Assembly: GCA_002914805.1 (NCBI GenBank)
Contig: JXTB01000177.1
Location: forward strand, 670,352 to 734,351
Direction: 5' to 3'
DNA length: 64,000 bases
From: Parasponia andersonii
Taxonomy: Eukaryota > Streptophyta > Magnoliopsida > Rosales > Cannabaceae
Shown: positions 49,563 to 59,600 of the stretch, piece after piece
How the letters are laid out: every line of letters starts with the position of its first letter
Numbering within the stretch: position 1 is the first letter of the stretch
Made by a program: the position numbers and the translations under genes
Notes under the pieces: model-generated
The model's input: the letters and a program-made list of their open reading frames with translations, nothing else
Databases searched by the model: none
Told to the model about the DNA's origin: nothing

Positions 49563-51092
49563 ACCACAAGTACACGGGTTATAAATAAGTAATAAAGTGA
49601 TAAGTGTAGAGTTGTCGATCCAACAAAAAATTAGGTGCTAAATTATCATTAATTATCGAAATTGTCGTGACCTAACTTTATCTAGGCAATCAAACTAAAT
49701 AAGTTTATAATTTAAATAAATATAAATAGAAAAATAAACATAAAATATAGAGACTTCTATGCACAAATATACTAATAGATTGAATTCACCTAACTATCTA
49801 CTATGTCTTTGGATCACTTGTTGCATTATAATCAATTATTCTTAGTTTATAAGCTAAGAACCAGAAGATATTTCTATTCCCTCTCACGAGTACCAAGTGA
49901 AATCATTCCTAAATCTCCGATTCTAATATTTCTATTCTAAATCAAGAAATTTAAGAATTCATTATGTTCAATGGTTCTTTGATCATAGCTTCAAACAAAC
50001 TATAGATTCTCTCAAACTCAATAAAATCCTAGGTTATACTATTCTATGGTCATATCTAAAATTCTCTCGCTCAAGTGCCAAATTTTAGAAACCTACTCAT
50101 CCAACTAGTGGCCAATTAATTGAGAAGCATTAAGCATAGGATATCATAAATAAATCAAGAACAATATAAAAAAAATATATATTAAAAATCAAGACATAGA
50201 ATCAAAGTATAAGCTACATCATTCCCCTAATATATAACAACTAGTTCAACATTGAAGAATTCAATACTAATTTCAACAATAATTTTATATATCCAAATGT
50301 GTTCATAACTTCAAGAAAAAAACAAAATTCAAATGAAATTAGGGTGAGAAAAAGAAAGAGAAAACTCTTTTGTGGAGATAGAACTTCAAACTTCAATTCT
50401 TCAAGCAACTTTCTCAAGCTTCCTTTCCAAATTTTAGCTCCAAAACTCTCATGTCTCTATGAATTTTGAGCTCTCAAGTGTGTCTTCTCTCTATCTCTCT
50501 GCTCTTTGAAATTGAGGCTTAAGGGTATATTCAAGGGACTCCAAGATGACCTAGGTCATGGTATATCAACCATTTGTTTGGATAAAATGAAAGGCCGAGA
50601 TTGGCTCTAAAATCTCACTCAAAAAATGGAGTTTGAAGTGGGGAAGCACCACGGTGCTTGGTTTGGAGTGCTGTGATGCTACTTAAATTCCACTAACTGA
50701 AGGACGGGAGCACCGCGGTGCTTGGCTAATTTCTGAGAGAGCACTGAAGAGCTTCTTGGATAGTGCCTTAGTGCTCCTAGGGCAGCACCATAACACTTAC
50801 CTTTCTGCTCAAAGTATGGGTCTTTCCTTCTCTTTAGAGTACTGAAGTGCCTTGATAAATTCGAGAAACTTTAGCCTCTATCTCCAATGACCAATTCAGC
50901 TTCTAAGCACGTCTTTGAATGTCTCCAAGGCTTCAAAACTTTTTCTTTTTTGTGCGGAACATACTCTAAATCTCAATCTCTTATTTTCTATAACATAAAC
51001 ACAAAATGACCTTATATAACACGAAAGCTTAAGAACTTACAATTATTTTATATTAAAAGTACTTGATTTATAAGTGAAATAATCACTCATCA
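49492..51092 (-). repeat. Tat-like 5' LTR
   Basis: 1601 bases, canonical TGATGAG...ACA ends on the minus strand. (TA)n tract at 49507-49557 near the inner end. Perfect 12-bp palindrome GCACCGCGGTGC at 50710-50721. Confidence 0.87.
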
Positions 51093-51094
51093 CC

Positions 51095-51280
51095 TGCTTC
51101 AATAATAAACAAGCTAAAGAGGGTGGAAAGGGTCTAATGCGGTGACCTAAGTGGGTGACTTTCTGGTTTCATGCCAAAAAATAATGCTGCTTCAATAATA
51201 AACAAGCTAAAGAGGGTGGAAAGGGTCTCATGCGTTGACCTAAATGAGTGACTTTCTGGTTTCATGCCAAAAAATAATGC
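51095..51280. repeat. tandem duplication, 2 x 93 bp
   Basis: Units 51095-51187 and 51188-51280 differ at only a few positions. They start TGCTTCAATAATAAAC and end CCAAAAAATAATGC. The array begins two bases outside the Tat-like LTR. Confidence 0.95.
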
Positions 51281-52270
51281 TGCAACTTGTAATCGAAATT
51301 AGGAGTTAAATTTTTAACCTTTTCATGGAAAAACTACAACATTATATAAGATTTATAGTATGTAAACCTATATTTTTGGTCCCTAAAGTTCGTTTCAAAT
51401 ATCATTTTAGTTTTTATTTATAATTTTCATTTACACAAATCCCAATGAATTTTTAACTAAAACAATGTCACTTCTACTTCAATCTTTCTACTATGTGTCA
51501 TTTTGTATGTAATTCAATCTTAAAGAATCATCATAAGTAACTAAGTAATATTGAAAGCAATTTTAGTGCGCAATTCTTCAAATAACGAATGAGTATTCAA
51601 TGGTATGTGATTAGTCGGAAAGTCATATCCTTGCATACCTAGTACCAACTTATGTAATAAAAAGATAAAAACATTTTTAACTTACAAAGTGTGATTATGG
51701 TCAGTAGAAGAACTACTGTGTCTCTATGAAAAAACTTTGATCCAAAGAACTAAAAGGAAAAGAAAATGGAACAAAATGTACTTGAGGGTTTATATTATGT
51801 GTTGTGATTTTTCAGTTGACTCTCAAGTCGTTAATTAAAGAATGATGAAATGAAAATTGGCTTTAAACATTTAGCAAGGTTAATTTTAATAATTGCCTAG
51901 AATTAATCTCTTCCCCCACCCTTGTTTTAAGTGAGTGGTTTTGAAAATAGAAAGTACTAGACATGATTATATATGATTGTATATATTTATATATTAACTA
52001 TTGTGCATAGATATGTCAATAAAGTAATAAAGTCTGATAAATAAATTGCTTGTGAGGGAAATATATGTGGTTTTGAAAGCATTATACATATGACACATTG
52101 TTTCTATTTCTTGTGACTAAATTTCTCAAGACAACTATTGTGTCTCCCCGTACAAGTTACAATTCACATGAAAGGAGTAGAAACATCTCAATTTGACACA
52201 AATAGCAACAATGCCCTCTATTAATAAAATGAAATTATATGAAAAAAGTAAGCTATGCTAAATCTTGGTC
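51281..52270. other. spacer, nothing recognised
   Basis: AT-rich sequence with no open frame of interest. Confidence 0.6.
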
Positions 52271-52275
52271 ACAAC

Positions 52276-52584
52276 TGTTAAGAATTACCAACCGATAATT
52301 GACAAACAAAAAAGATGAAAAACAAGAACACACAGATTTAAGTGGAAAATTCTAATCGGGAAAAAACCACTGGCAGAGGAGGAAATTTCACTATGTCGAA
52401 AAATAAGGTACAGAAGATAGGTTTTACACGACCGAACCGAAAATATATATAATCTAAAAAAACCCTAAAATACATATGTGTACGGACGAAAACTATACGG
52501 ACAAAACGGTCCAAAATGCCACACATGTGACACCGCGAAGTTTTCAGGCTAGGACAAATAGAATTCGAGTCACGAACTCTAACA
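52276..52584 (-). repeat. solo LTR of a Ty1/copia element
   Basis: 309 bases. On the minus strand it starts TGTTAGAGTTCGTGACTCG and ends GGTAATTCTTAACA. TATA-like 'attatatatatttt' and the 3' phrases 'cttaaatctgtgtgttct' are typical of plant copia LTRs. The flanks are ACAAC (52271-52275) and GCAAC (52585-52589), a target duplication with one mismatch. No internal region, so it arose by LTR-LTR recombination. Confidence 0.75.
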
Positions 52585-52589
52585 GCAAC

Positions 52590-54090
52590 AAAAACAAATA
52601 TTAATTAAGTATTATGCAAAAAGTTGATAGATTGCAAATTTCTTACCACTTTTAACAATTAGCAGGTCCAAATATAGATTTACATGTTTATCACAAATAC
52701 TAGTCAATTTTATTAGCACAAAATCTTAGCTAATCTAAATAATTCCCACTAGAGTACAAACCAACACCTCCACATCTCATTCTTTATAATTTCACCCACA
52801 CAATTATGAGAGTACTCAGTTATAGACAATCTTATTATCCATTGGAAGTGTTGTATATAATTAAATCGAACCTGTATCTTCTCTTTAGCAAAGAAAACTT
52901 TTACCATTCAACTATATCCACACTTTTTTGTTCGTGAGACGCAATGTATGAATCATATTAGAGTAAAGCAAGGCCAAATACTCTTTATCCATAAATAAGA
53001 TCCAGTTTTTAGAATCCTGAAAGGCTATAGTCTATAATAACACTCTTAAAAGTAAATTTTAGCAATAACCCTATAGGTTTCATAAAATTACATTTAAATT
53101 CCTCGAAATGATAAAATAAAACCCCCTTCCATCTTAATGCACTGCATCCAGCTCCCACAGAGAGGAAAACATTGGCACCAACAAACTATAGATCTATAAT
53201 GATAGAAATATTAATAATAATTTTTTTAAAAAAAGGGCAAAAGAAAGTTCATGGAGGCTAGCTCAAGATTGGACTTAGTGATAGAAGTCCATAACTACAA
53301 TGTTTTTAAAATTACTCTTTCTTTTTACTTACATTTTCTCAAAAAAGCAAAGAATAAGATGAACGTGTTCTGGATGATGTTCCGTAACTGCAATGTCAAA
53401 AGTCTTATTATTGAACTTTTCATTATACTTTTTATAGTTAAGTGCACCCGATCATAAATTATATGTTGTATAAACACTCTTATTTCTAGACAAAGTAAGT
53501 CAAAAGGTACAAAGACAAAGTATCTAATATTTACATTTCTTTTATTATTCAACAAAAAGCCTTACCAGAAAAAACAGAAGAGAAATATAAAATAACAACA
53601 AAATATAATCAAAATTCCTAAAAGTATATCAAACGATAACCCCAATTAGGCTTTTTTTCTCTTCCAACAACTCTAATTAGGCTTTCTTCTCTTCTCTTCA
53701 ATTAAAGCAACCCTAATTAGGTGCCCTATAACAGTATTCCTCGTATTTANNNNNNNNNNNNNNTTTTTTTTTTTTTTTTAAAAAAAGTCTTCCTAGATTT
53801 GAAGAGCAAAAACAACCTTACTCATATAACAATTGTTACGATACTTAGAGCACCATCTCTTTTTACAAACCATATGATGGATTGTAAATCACGTACTGAT
53901 TCGATATTGGAAGTAGATATGGATTCTCAAATAGATGCGGTTACTAAAAACATTATACCTGTGACCGCTATAATCACAAAATTTTATATATTATTACCTA
54001 CACTTGAAAAATAATATCTCATAAATAAAACACTAGATAATAAGCCACATAATATTTGTAGAAGAAAAGTTAACATCTCTATGATTTCTA
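52590..54090. other. spacer with a small assembly gap
   Basis: AT-rich, no genes recognised. 'aaccctaattaggc' type phrases recur at 53640-53725. A gap of 14 N (53750-53763) precedes a poly(T) run. Confidence 0.6.
53750..53763. other. assembly gap (14 N)
   Basis: Short N run directly before a T homopolymer, probably a length-uncertain junction. Confidence 0.98.
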
Positions 54091-54093
54091 GGT

Positions 54094-54659
54094 GAGATAA
54101 TAACAAAAGTATCCCCTGAATTTTGATGAAATGCTTAATATATCCCTTCCATTTTTATAAATTACAAAAATATCTCTTTAATTAGTAAATTAATATAAAT
54201 TTCACCCCTACAGCTTATTAGGTCAAAATTAACAAATAAAATGTTAAAATTACCCTCTCTCTAAACTTATAACAAACAATTTTTTTAAATGACTAAGATA
54301 CCATTACCTAAATATAATTAAATAGCTAAAAAAAATGAAAAAGTTTTTTTGAAAAAAAAAAATTATACAAAACTTTTTTTCACTAAATATTCTTATTCTT
54401 AGTTATTTTTTTCTTTCATCTACCACTACTTTTTTTCTTCACTAAACACTATTTATTGTTCTTTAAGTAATATTTGTTTTGTCATAAGTTTCGAAAGAGA
54501 TAAATTTTGACATATTATTTGTTAATTTTGACCTAATAAGCTATAAGGGTAAAATTTGTAAATTTACTAATTAAAGGAGATATTTTTTTAATTTATAAAA
54601 ACTGAAAGGATATATTGAGCATTTCATCAAAACCCTAGGGATATTTTTGTTATTATCTA
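54094..54659. mobile_element. MITE with long terminal inverted repeats (Mutator-like)
   Basis: 566 bases. The left arm (54094-54262) and the reverse complement of the right arm (54493-54659) match along about 165 bases, sharing AGATAATAACAAAA, TTTTGATGAAATGCT, TTAGTAAATTTA and TTATTAGGTCAAAATTAAC type blocks. Flanks TTTCTAGGT and TTACTAGGT agree at 8 of 9 positions, suggesting a 9-bp target duplication as made by Mutator-like transposases. No coding capacity. Confidence 0.75.
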
Positions 54660-54800
54660 TTACTAGGTTTATTAGGTCAAAATTAGCAAATAAAATGTCA
54701 AAATTACCCTCTTTCTAAATTTGTAACAAACAATTTTTTTAAATAACTAAGATACCATTACTAACAATTTTTTTAAAAAAATGTTTTTATTATTGTCTAT
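54660..54800. mobile_element. deleted second copy of the 54094 MITE
   Basis: Repeats the inner half of the left arm (TTATTAGGTCAAAATTAGC onward to AAGATACCATTAC) and then jumps to a right-end remnant ('tattattgtctattactagg'). So a truncated copy sits directly against the complete one and shares the CTATTACTAGGTTTA border. Confidence 0.65.
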
Positions 54801-55551
54801 TACTAGGTTTACTGAGGCTTCGTTTAGAATTTGGAGTCTTGGAGGAAAAAAAATTGAGGGAAAGGTCATGGACAAAATAAGCAGAACATATTTTCCTAAA
54901 GTTTTATAGAACTCTAATTTGAAAATTTTCTCTTTCTAATCATTTTATCAAAATCCTTTATACTAAAAAAATAGTATCAAATCTATCTCATACTTTGTTT
55001 GAAAAATTTTTCTCTTAGTTTTTGTTTGAATCCAAACAAAAGAAAATGGAATCTCTTGAATTTTTTTTTCTTTTCCTCAAAAAATTCAAGTTCCAAACAA
55101 GGCATTAAAGTATGTGAAAAAATGCATAAACAATCAATTTGGTAACTATTAGGCCCCATAAAAGAGAAAAGTCAGTCGTTTGGTGATGCTAGAGTAACAT
55201 ACCTAACATTTCTATACAAAATACGAAAACTCTCTTCCAACTGTTAAATTAACCCATTTCGAAGATTTTTACAATGTAGTAGAGATTTACTTCCATACAA
55301 TACTACTTTCACTTAAGTCTTTACCCTTGTCAAGGCTTTAATGGTAGCATAACAATTCTTGTACCTACAGAAATCCTTGCATAGAAATTATAACTCAAAT
55401 TTGAAAAGCACTTCAGTAGGATTACAGGTGAAAGTTGGGCGGGTCTTTGGTTTGGGATAGAGAAAAGAGGAAATCGAACCGAAAAAAGTTCGGAAATGTC
55501 AAGTGAAAGTCGGGTCACATTATTGCAAAATGCTTCCAACCTATAATAAGA
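54801..55551. other. spacer, nothing recognised
   Basis: AT-rich, slightly more balanced at 55330-55540; no gene recognised. Confidence 0.6.
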
Positions 55552-55852
55552 TAAGAGAAAATGATATAGAAATGATGAATTTGGGTCAAAATAACTTTTT
55601 GTATATTTTTATATGTTAAAAACTTTTTGATCATGAAAAAACCATTATCTAGGACTTTTTCATGGATAAGAAGTTCTTAATTATAAAAACTAACAAAATA
55701 AGAGGAAATGACATAGATAGTATTAATTTGGGTCAAAATGACTTTTTTTTTTTTTTTTTTTGCGTTTTTATGTGTCAAGAATTTCTTGGCTAGGGCAAAA
55801 CCATTATCTAGGATTTTTTTCATGGTCAAAAAATTCTTGATTATAGGTAAGA
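55552..55852. repeat. tandem duplication, about 2 x 150 bp
   Basis: Both units run from 'aatttgggtcaaaat' through 'aaccattatctagga' to 'ttcttgattata' (first unit 'ttcttaattata'). The second unit has gained a 19-base T run. They diverge moderately and lie about 0.8 kb downstream of the CAMTA stop codon. Confidence 0.85.
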
Positions 55853-56470
55853 TATAGTAGACTCCTAAAAATATCATTATTTTTTTAAAAAAAAAATATG
55901 CAAAATAGTCATTTTGGCCCAAGTTAGTCCTACCCGTGTCGTCTTCCCCTTCTGTTCCTCAAATAATTGCCAACTTGGCCGGCTTCTGTTACCCACAGAG
56001 TAAAGGATTGAAACAGCAAAGTGAGTTAACATGAACTCTACTTTAGGACCTGCCAGACTAGAGTTTTCCAGTATTACTTTTGGAAATGCCCTTTACTTTA
56101 GGGTAAAATGAAACTCACGTAACAAGTTCCATCAATCAATTTTAATTTTTCATTATTTGTAGAAGAATTGTTGGTAATTGACACTTTCTAGTTTCAATGT
56201 GACAAATTTTCAACTAGGGAACCGTGCAAATTAGTGTCTACTTTGAGAGGCTAGTGTAGTAGACCGCGGAATTCAAGTATGATAATAATACTTTCATTAA
56301 AAACAAAAATAAGGGTAGAAAGAAGTATGGTCTCATCCCCTGTCCTACTAAAAGCATCATAAATAAAAATTACAATCATACATGAACTTCGCAAGTTGGA
56401 AAAAGATTATCTAGTCTGCTATCTAACCTGACAATCCTTTCTGGAACATCTATAACTGTTTTGACTAAAT

Positions 56471-56566
56471 TGATTTATAAATTACATTTACACACAAGAT
56501 TAGGTAAGACATTAAAATTTGATTTATAAATTACATTTACACAAGATTAGGTAAGACATTAAAATC
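56471..56566. repeat. tandem duplication 49 + 47 bp in the CAMTA 3' flank
   Basis: The unit starts TGATTTATAAATTACATTTA and ends GACATTAAAAT. The copies differ by a 2-base CA deletion. It begins about 60 bases downstream of the stop codon, probably in the 3' untranslated region. Confidence 0.95.
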
Positions 56567-56627
56567 ACTGTAGAAACCAGCCCATGTATGTGCAGGTTGG
56601 GCTAATTAGAGTAAACATTGGAGAGCC

Positions 56628-59600
56628 TCACTCAAATGCTATAGACATGAAAGTGTCGTCGTCCAACAACTTATCGATTTCTATCAGGTCGTCATCAGCA
56701 TAAGTTGTTTCTTCAGAATCATACATGGCCGTATCCGTCTGACAAGAAGGAAAATAAAAATAAAAAGATGGGTAAAACACCACCGAATTAGTTCCAACAT
56801 CAGGTAACAGAGTGATTATTAAATTAGAGACATTACTCGGGTTTTGATTTAAAGTAAAATTTGATTAAAGCAGCAATTTAGAGTAATTGACTAATATAAT
56901 CTGGCACCCCCAGAAACAACAGGGTGACCAATACTCACGTGTAAAATTTCAGCATTCCAAATAAATCACCAATAATCAAAAACAACTTTCCAAGCAAACC
57001 CAAAAAAGAAACAGGGCAGGGGAATTGGCACGGGGACAAGATTTGCTGCATAGTTCCTGGCAAACCAATTCATAATCCAGTATTTTCTTTTGGAACAGAA
57101 ACTTTTGCAAAATGAGAAAAAGACAATATACTGCCACTTCCTAAAAGACGCAACTTGTTATCAAGTTTTGTGCGCTTTTAAATAAAAGGTTCAAAATCAA
57201 ATCAAATGGCTCTCAGACTATGGAGACAGGAACTATAAAAACTACAACAGTACATGATGAAAATGAGAGAATCACCAATGAAAATCATAAATAGAAGAAA
57301 AGCTAAAATAAAATAACCAACAATCACAACCCCGTAAGATGTATCATGGATTGCCACTGACACAGGCTAATCTGATATATAAGCTCCCAGAATCAAGAAA
57401 GAAACTAACTGCCAACATTTCATGTTCATAAGAGAGAGCAAAGCAAAATAAATGCTTAATTCTTTTTTTTTTTTTTTTTGATAAGAAACAGTAATATTAT
57501 TAAGAAAAAGGAGAGGTACAAAAGGATGATGAGTTATCATCAAAAATTACAGCCAAATGCTTACTTATGTCTTAAACGTGAGTTAAAAGTGTATATTTTG
57601 CTGAGATTTAAAAGTGTGTATATTTGCTTGAAAGGAATATGTAAAAATTTGTGAACAAAATGCAAGTCACATCGAGTATTGCGCACTCTTTTTCAAAGTA
57701 AACAAACCTTTTAGAGTTTTGGACACAGGTGAACAACAATGTTGTGTCTTTCACTATCTAACATGGAAAATGCTTCATAAAAAGAAATGTCATACAAATC
57801 TTAGGTGCTAAAAGAATTAAAATTTAGTTACATTCTGACAAATGACTTCAAGAACCTGGGCAGATCTAATTAATTCTAAAAAGATTCACTTCATAACATG
57901 TAAAACTCAAGGCCGTACCGGATATTAAAAAACTATCTTACTGTGCTAAACAAGATAGATAATTTTCTCATAAAAACAACCATAATTAAGCCTGGACATT
58001 TTGCGGCCTGCAGTGAAGAACATATAAAAATAAAGTGAAGTACTATGTTTACCTTGGTTTCACGGAGCCCTTGAACAACATTTAGCACTCTGCGATACTG
58101 AGCTCGTCCCTCAGGATATTGAACCATAGACTTCACCCTTGTAAGCGCTTTTTGTAACCTTTCCTCTGTTTGTTTCCTTCCCTCCTTAAAGAAATCATAA
58201 TCATCTTCTTTTAAGGGCATGCTTGGTAAGTTTGGCTCCTTATTAACTGAATCATGTCGAAATCCCCGCAAACCACTTCCTTTACGCCTCCAACGCAGTA
58301 TAACCTTCTCCAGAATCCCTACTGACCAGGTGATTGCTCTATATTGTTTCCTTACCTGGTGTCCTCTAACATGGGCCTTCAAACCATTAGAGTTAAAGTT
58401 AGCATTCTTGTTCATAATGAATACCTCATATGAGGTTGACTTTTCTGTGAAGTTAAAGAAGAATAATTTCCAAGAATGGGAAATACATCTGCAGTACATA
58501 AAGCAAAAGTTTGAACAAACCTGTATCTTAACAATTCTTTGCCGAATTATCAGGAATTCTTTTCTCTTCTTCCAACCACGATACTTCTTCTGTATTTGTA
58601 CTGCAGCAGAATGAGCTAGCCCATCACTTGCTCCACCCTTGCTTGACTTGGCGGCTAAAAGTGATAGAGCTCGCTCATCTAACAATCCATCATCACCATA
58701 CTCATTTAACTGTCTCTTCTCAAATGACTGCATCCTGTAAATTTGCGTTATACGATCAGCAGCTTGTGTGGCATTACGGACAGCAGTAAGTGAATCCTTC
58801 AGTGACAATGAATCCGGCATTTCACCGTAAGTCGTAGGTGTTGCTGTCCGTTCTGAAACAGTTTGGATAGCTTTTAATCCGGAAAGTTCAACAACACCAT
58901 CTTCCTTTGAATCATTCACTGACAGGGAAGAGAGGTAGCTTGTCAGGGAAGACTCTGCAAGGAAACCAGAGATTCCTTTGTGTCCATTGGCAGATGCCAG
59001 GTCTGCTGGTGTTTGACCAAGTGGAAATTCTGGAGATGGATCAGTCAGTAACCCAGGAGCTGCTCCAAGAGACACAAGGAATGCAACTGTCTGCTCTCTG
59101 AATTTCACGAGTGAAAAGCAAGAAAGAAGATCAGCTTTAAAAAGATTAACGTCTACGGCAGTACATAAAAATTTAAAAGACATAAAGCCTATCAGTCACA
59201 GAGGTAACTTTAGGATGCTTTGAAGCAACTTATAATAATTTTTAGCCCCCATGTGCAGAGGACAGTACTAAAGCATAAACTAAAATAGATAGGATCAAAT
59301 GAGAGAATTTTGGGACTATCACCATCAGTCTGTGAAGCAGTTAAAGACAGACACATCAATAAATTTACAAATATTTAAAGAAAAGCATGCAGAATAAATA
59401 TGTTTGGTGCGTGCACGCAAACAAGATAAAGTTTAGAGGTCCTTGCCTGCCATAGAATGCTGCCCAATGAAGGGCAGTCCAACCATTAATATCACGGAAA
59501 TTAATGCTAACTCCTGCAGTGACAATTGGCTTAATGGCCCAATCATAACCAAGAGCAGCTGCTAGATGTAACACACCTTGCCCCTCACCATCTAATATAT

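Larger units (their letters stand above)
45110..51092 (-). mobile_element. non-autonomous Tat-like Ty3/gypsy LTR element (LARD-like), 6 kb
   Basis: Two long LTRs (45110-46717 and 49492-51092, about 1.6 kb each, collinear) flank a 2.8-kb internal region with no retrotransposon domain. Next to the right LTR lies TTTTTGGCGTCGTTGCTAG on the minus strand, close to the primer-binding region of Tat/Athila-type elements. Next to the left LTR lies a decayed tract with the family phrase CTTGAGGACAAACAAA. The LTR start TGATGAGTGATTATTTCA is also typical. No target duplication is evident. The element would need proteins from autonomous relatives. Confidence 0.85.

Noticed and set aside
58219..58614. 131-codon plus-strand open frame in the CAMTA IQ region
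   Set aside because: Antisense to conserved CAMTA exons and running across an intron; no family resemblance.
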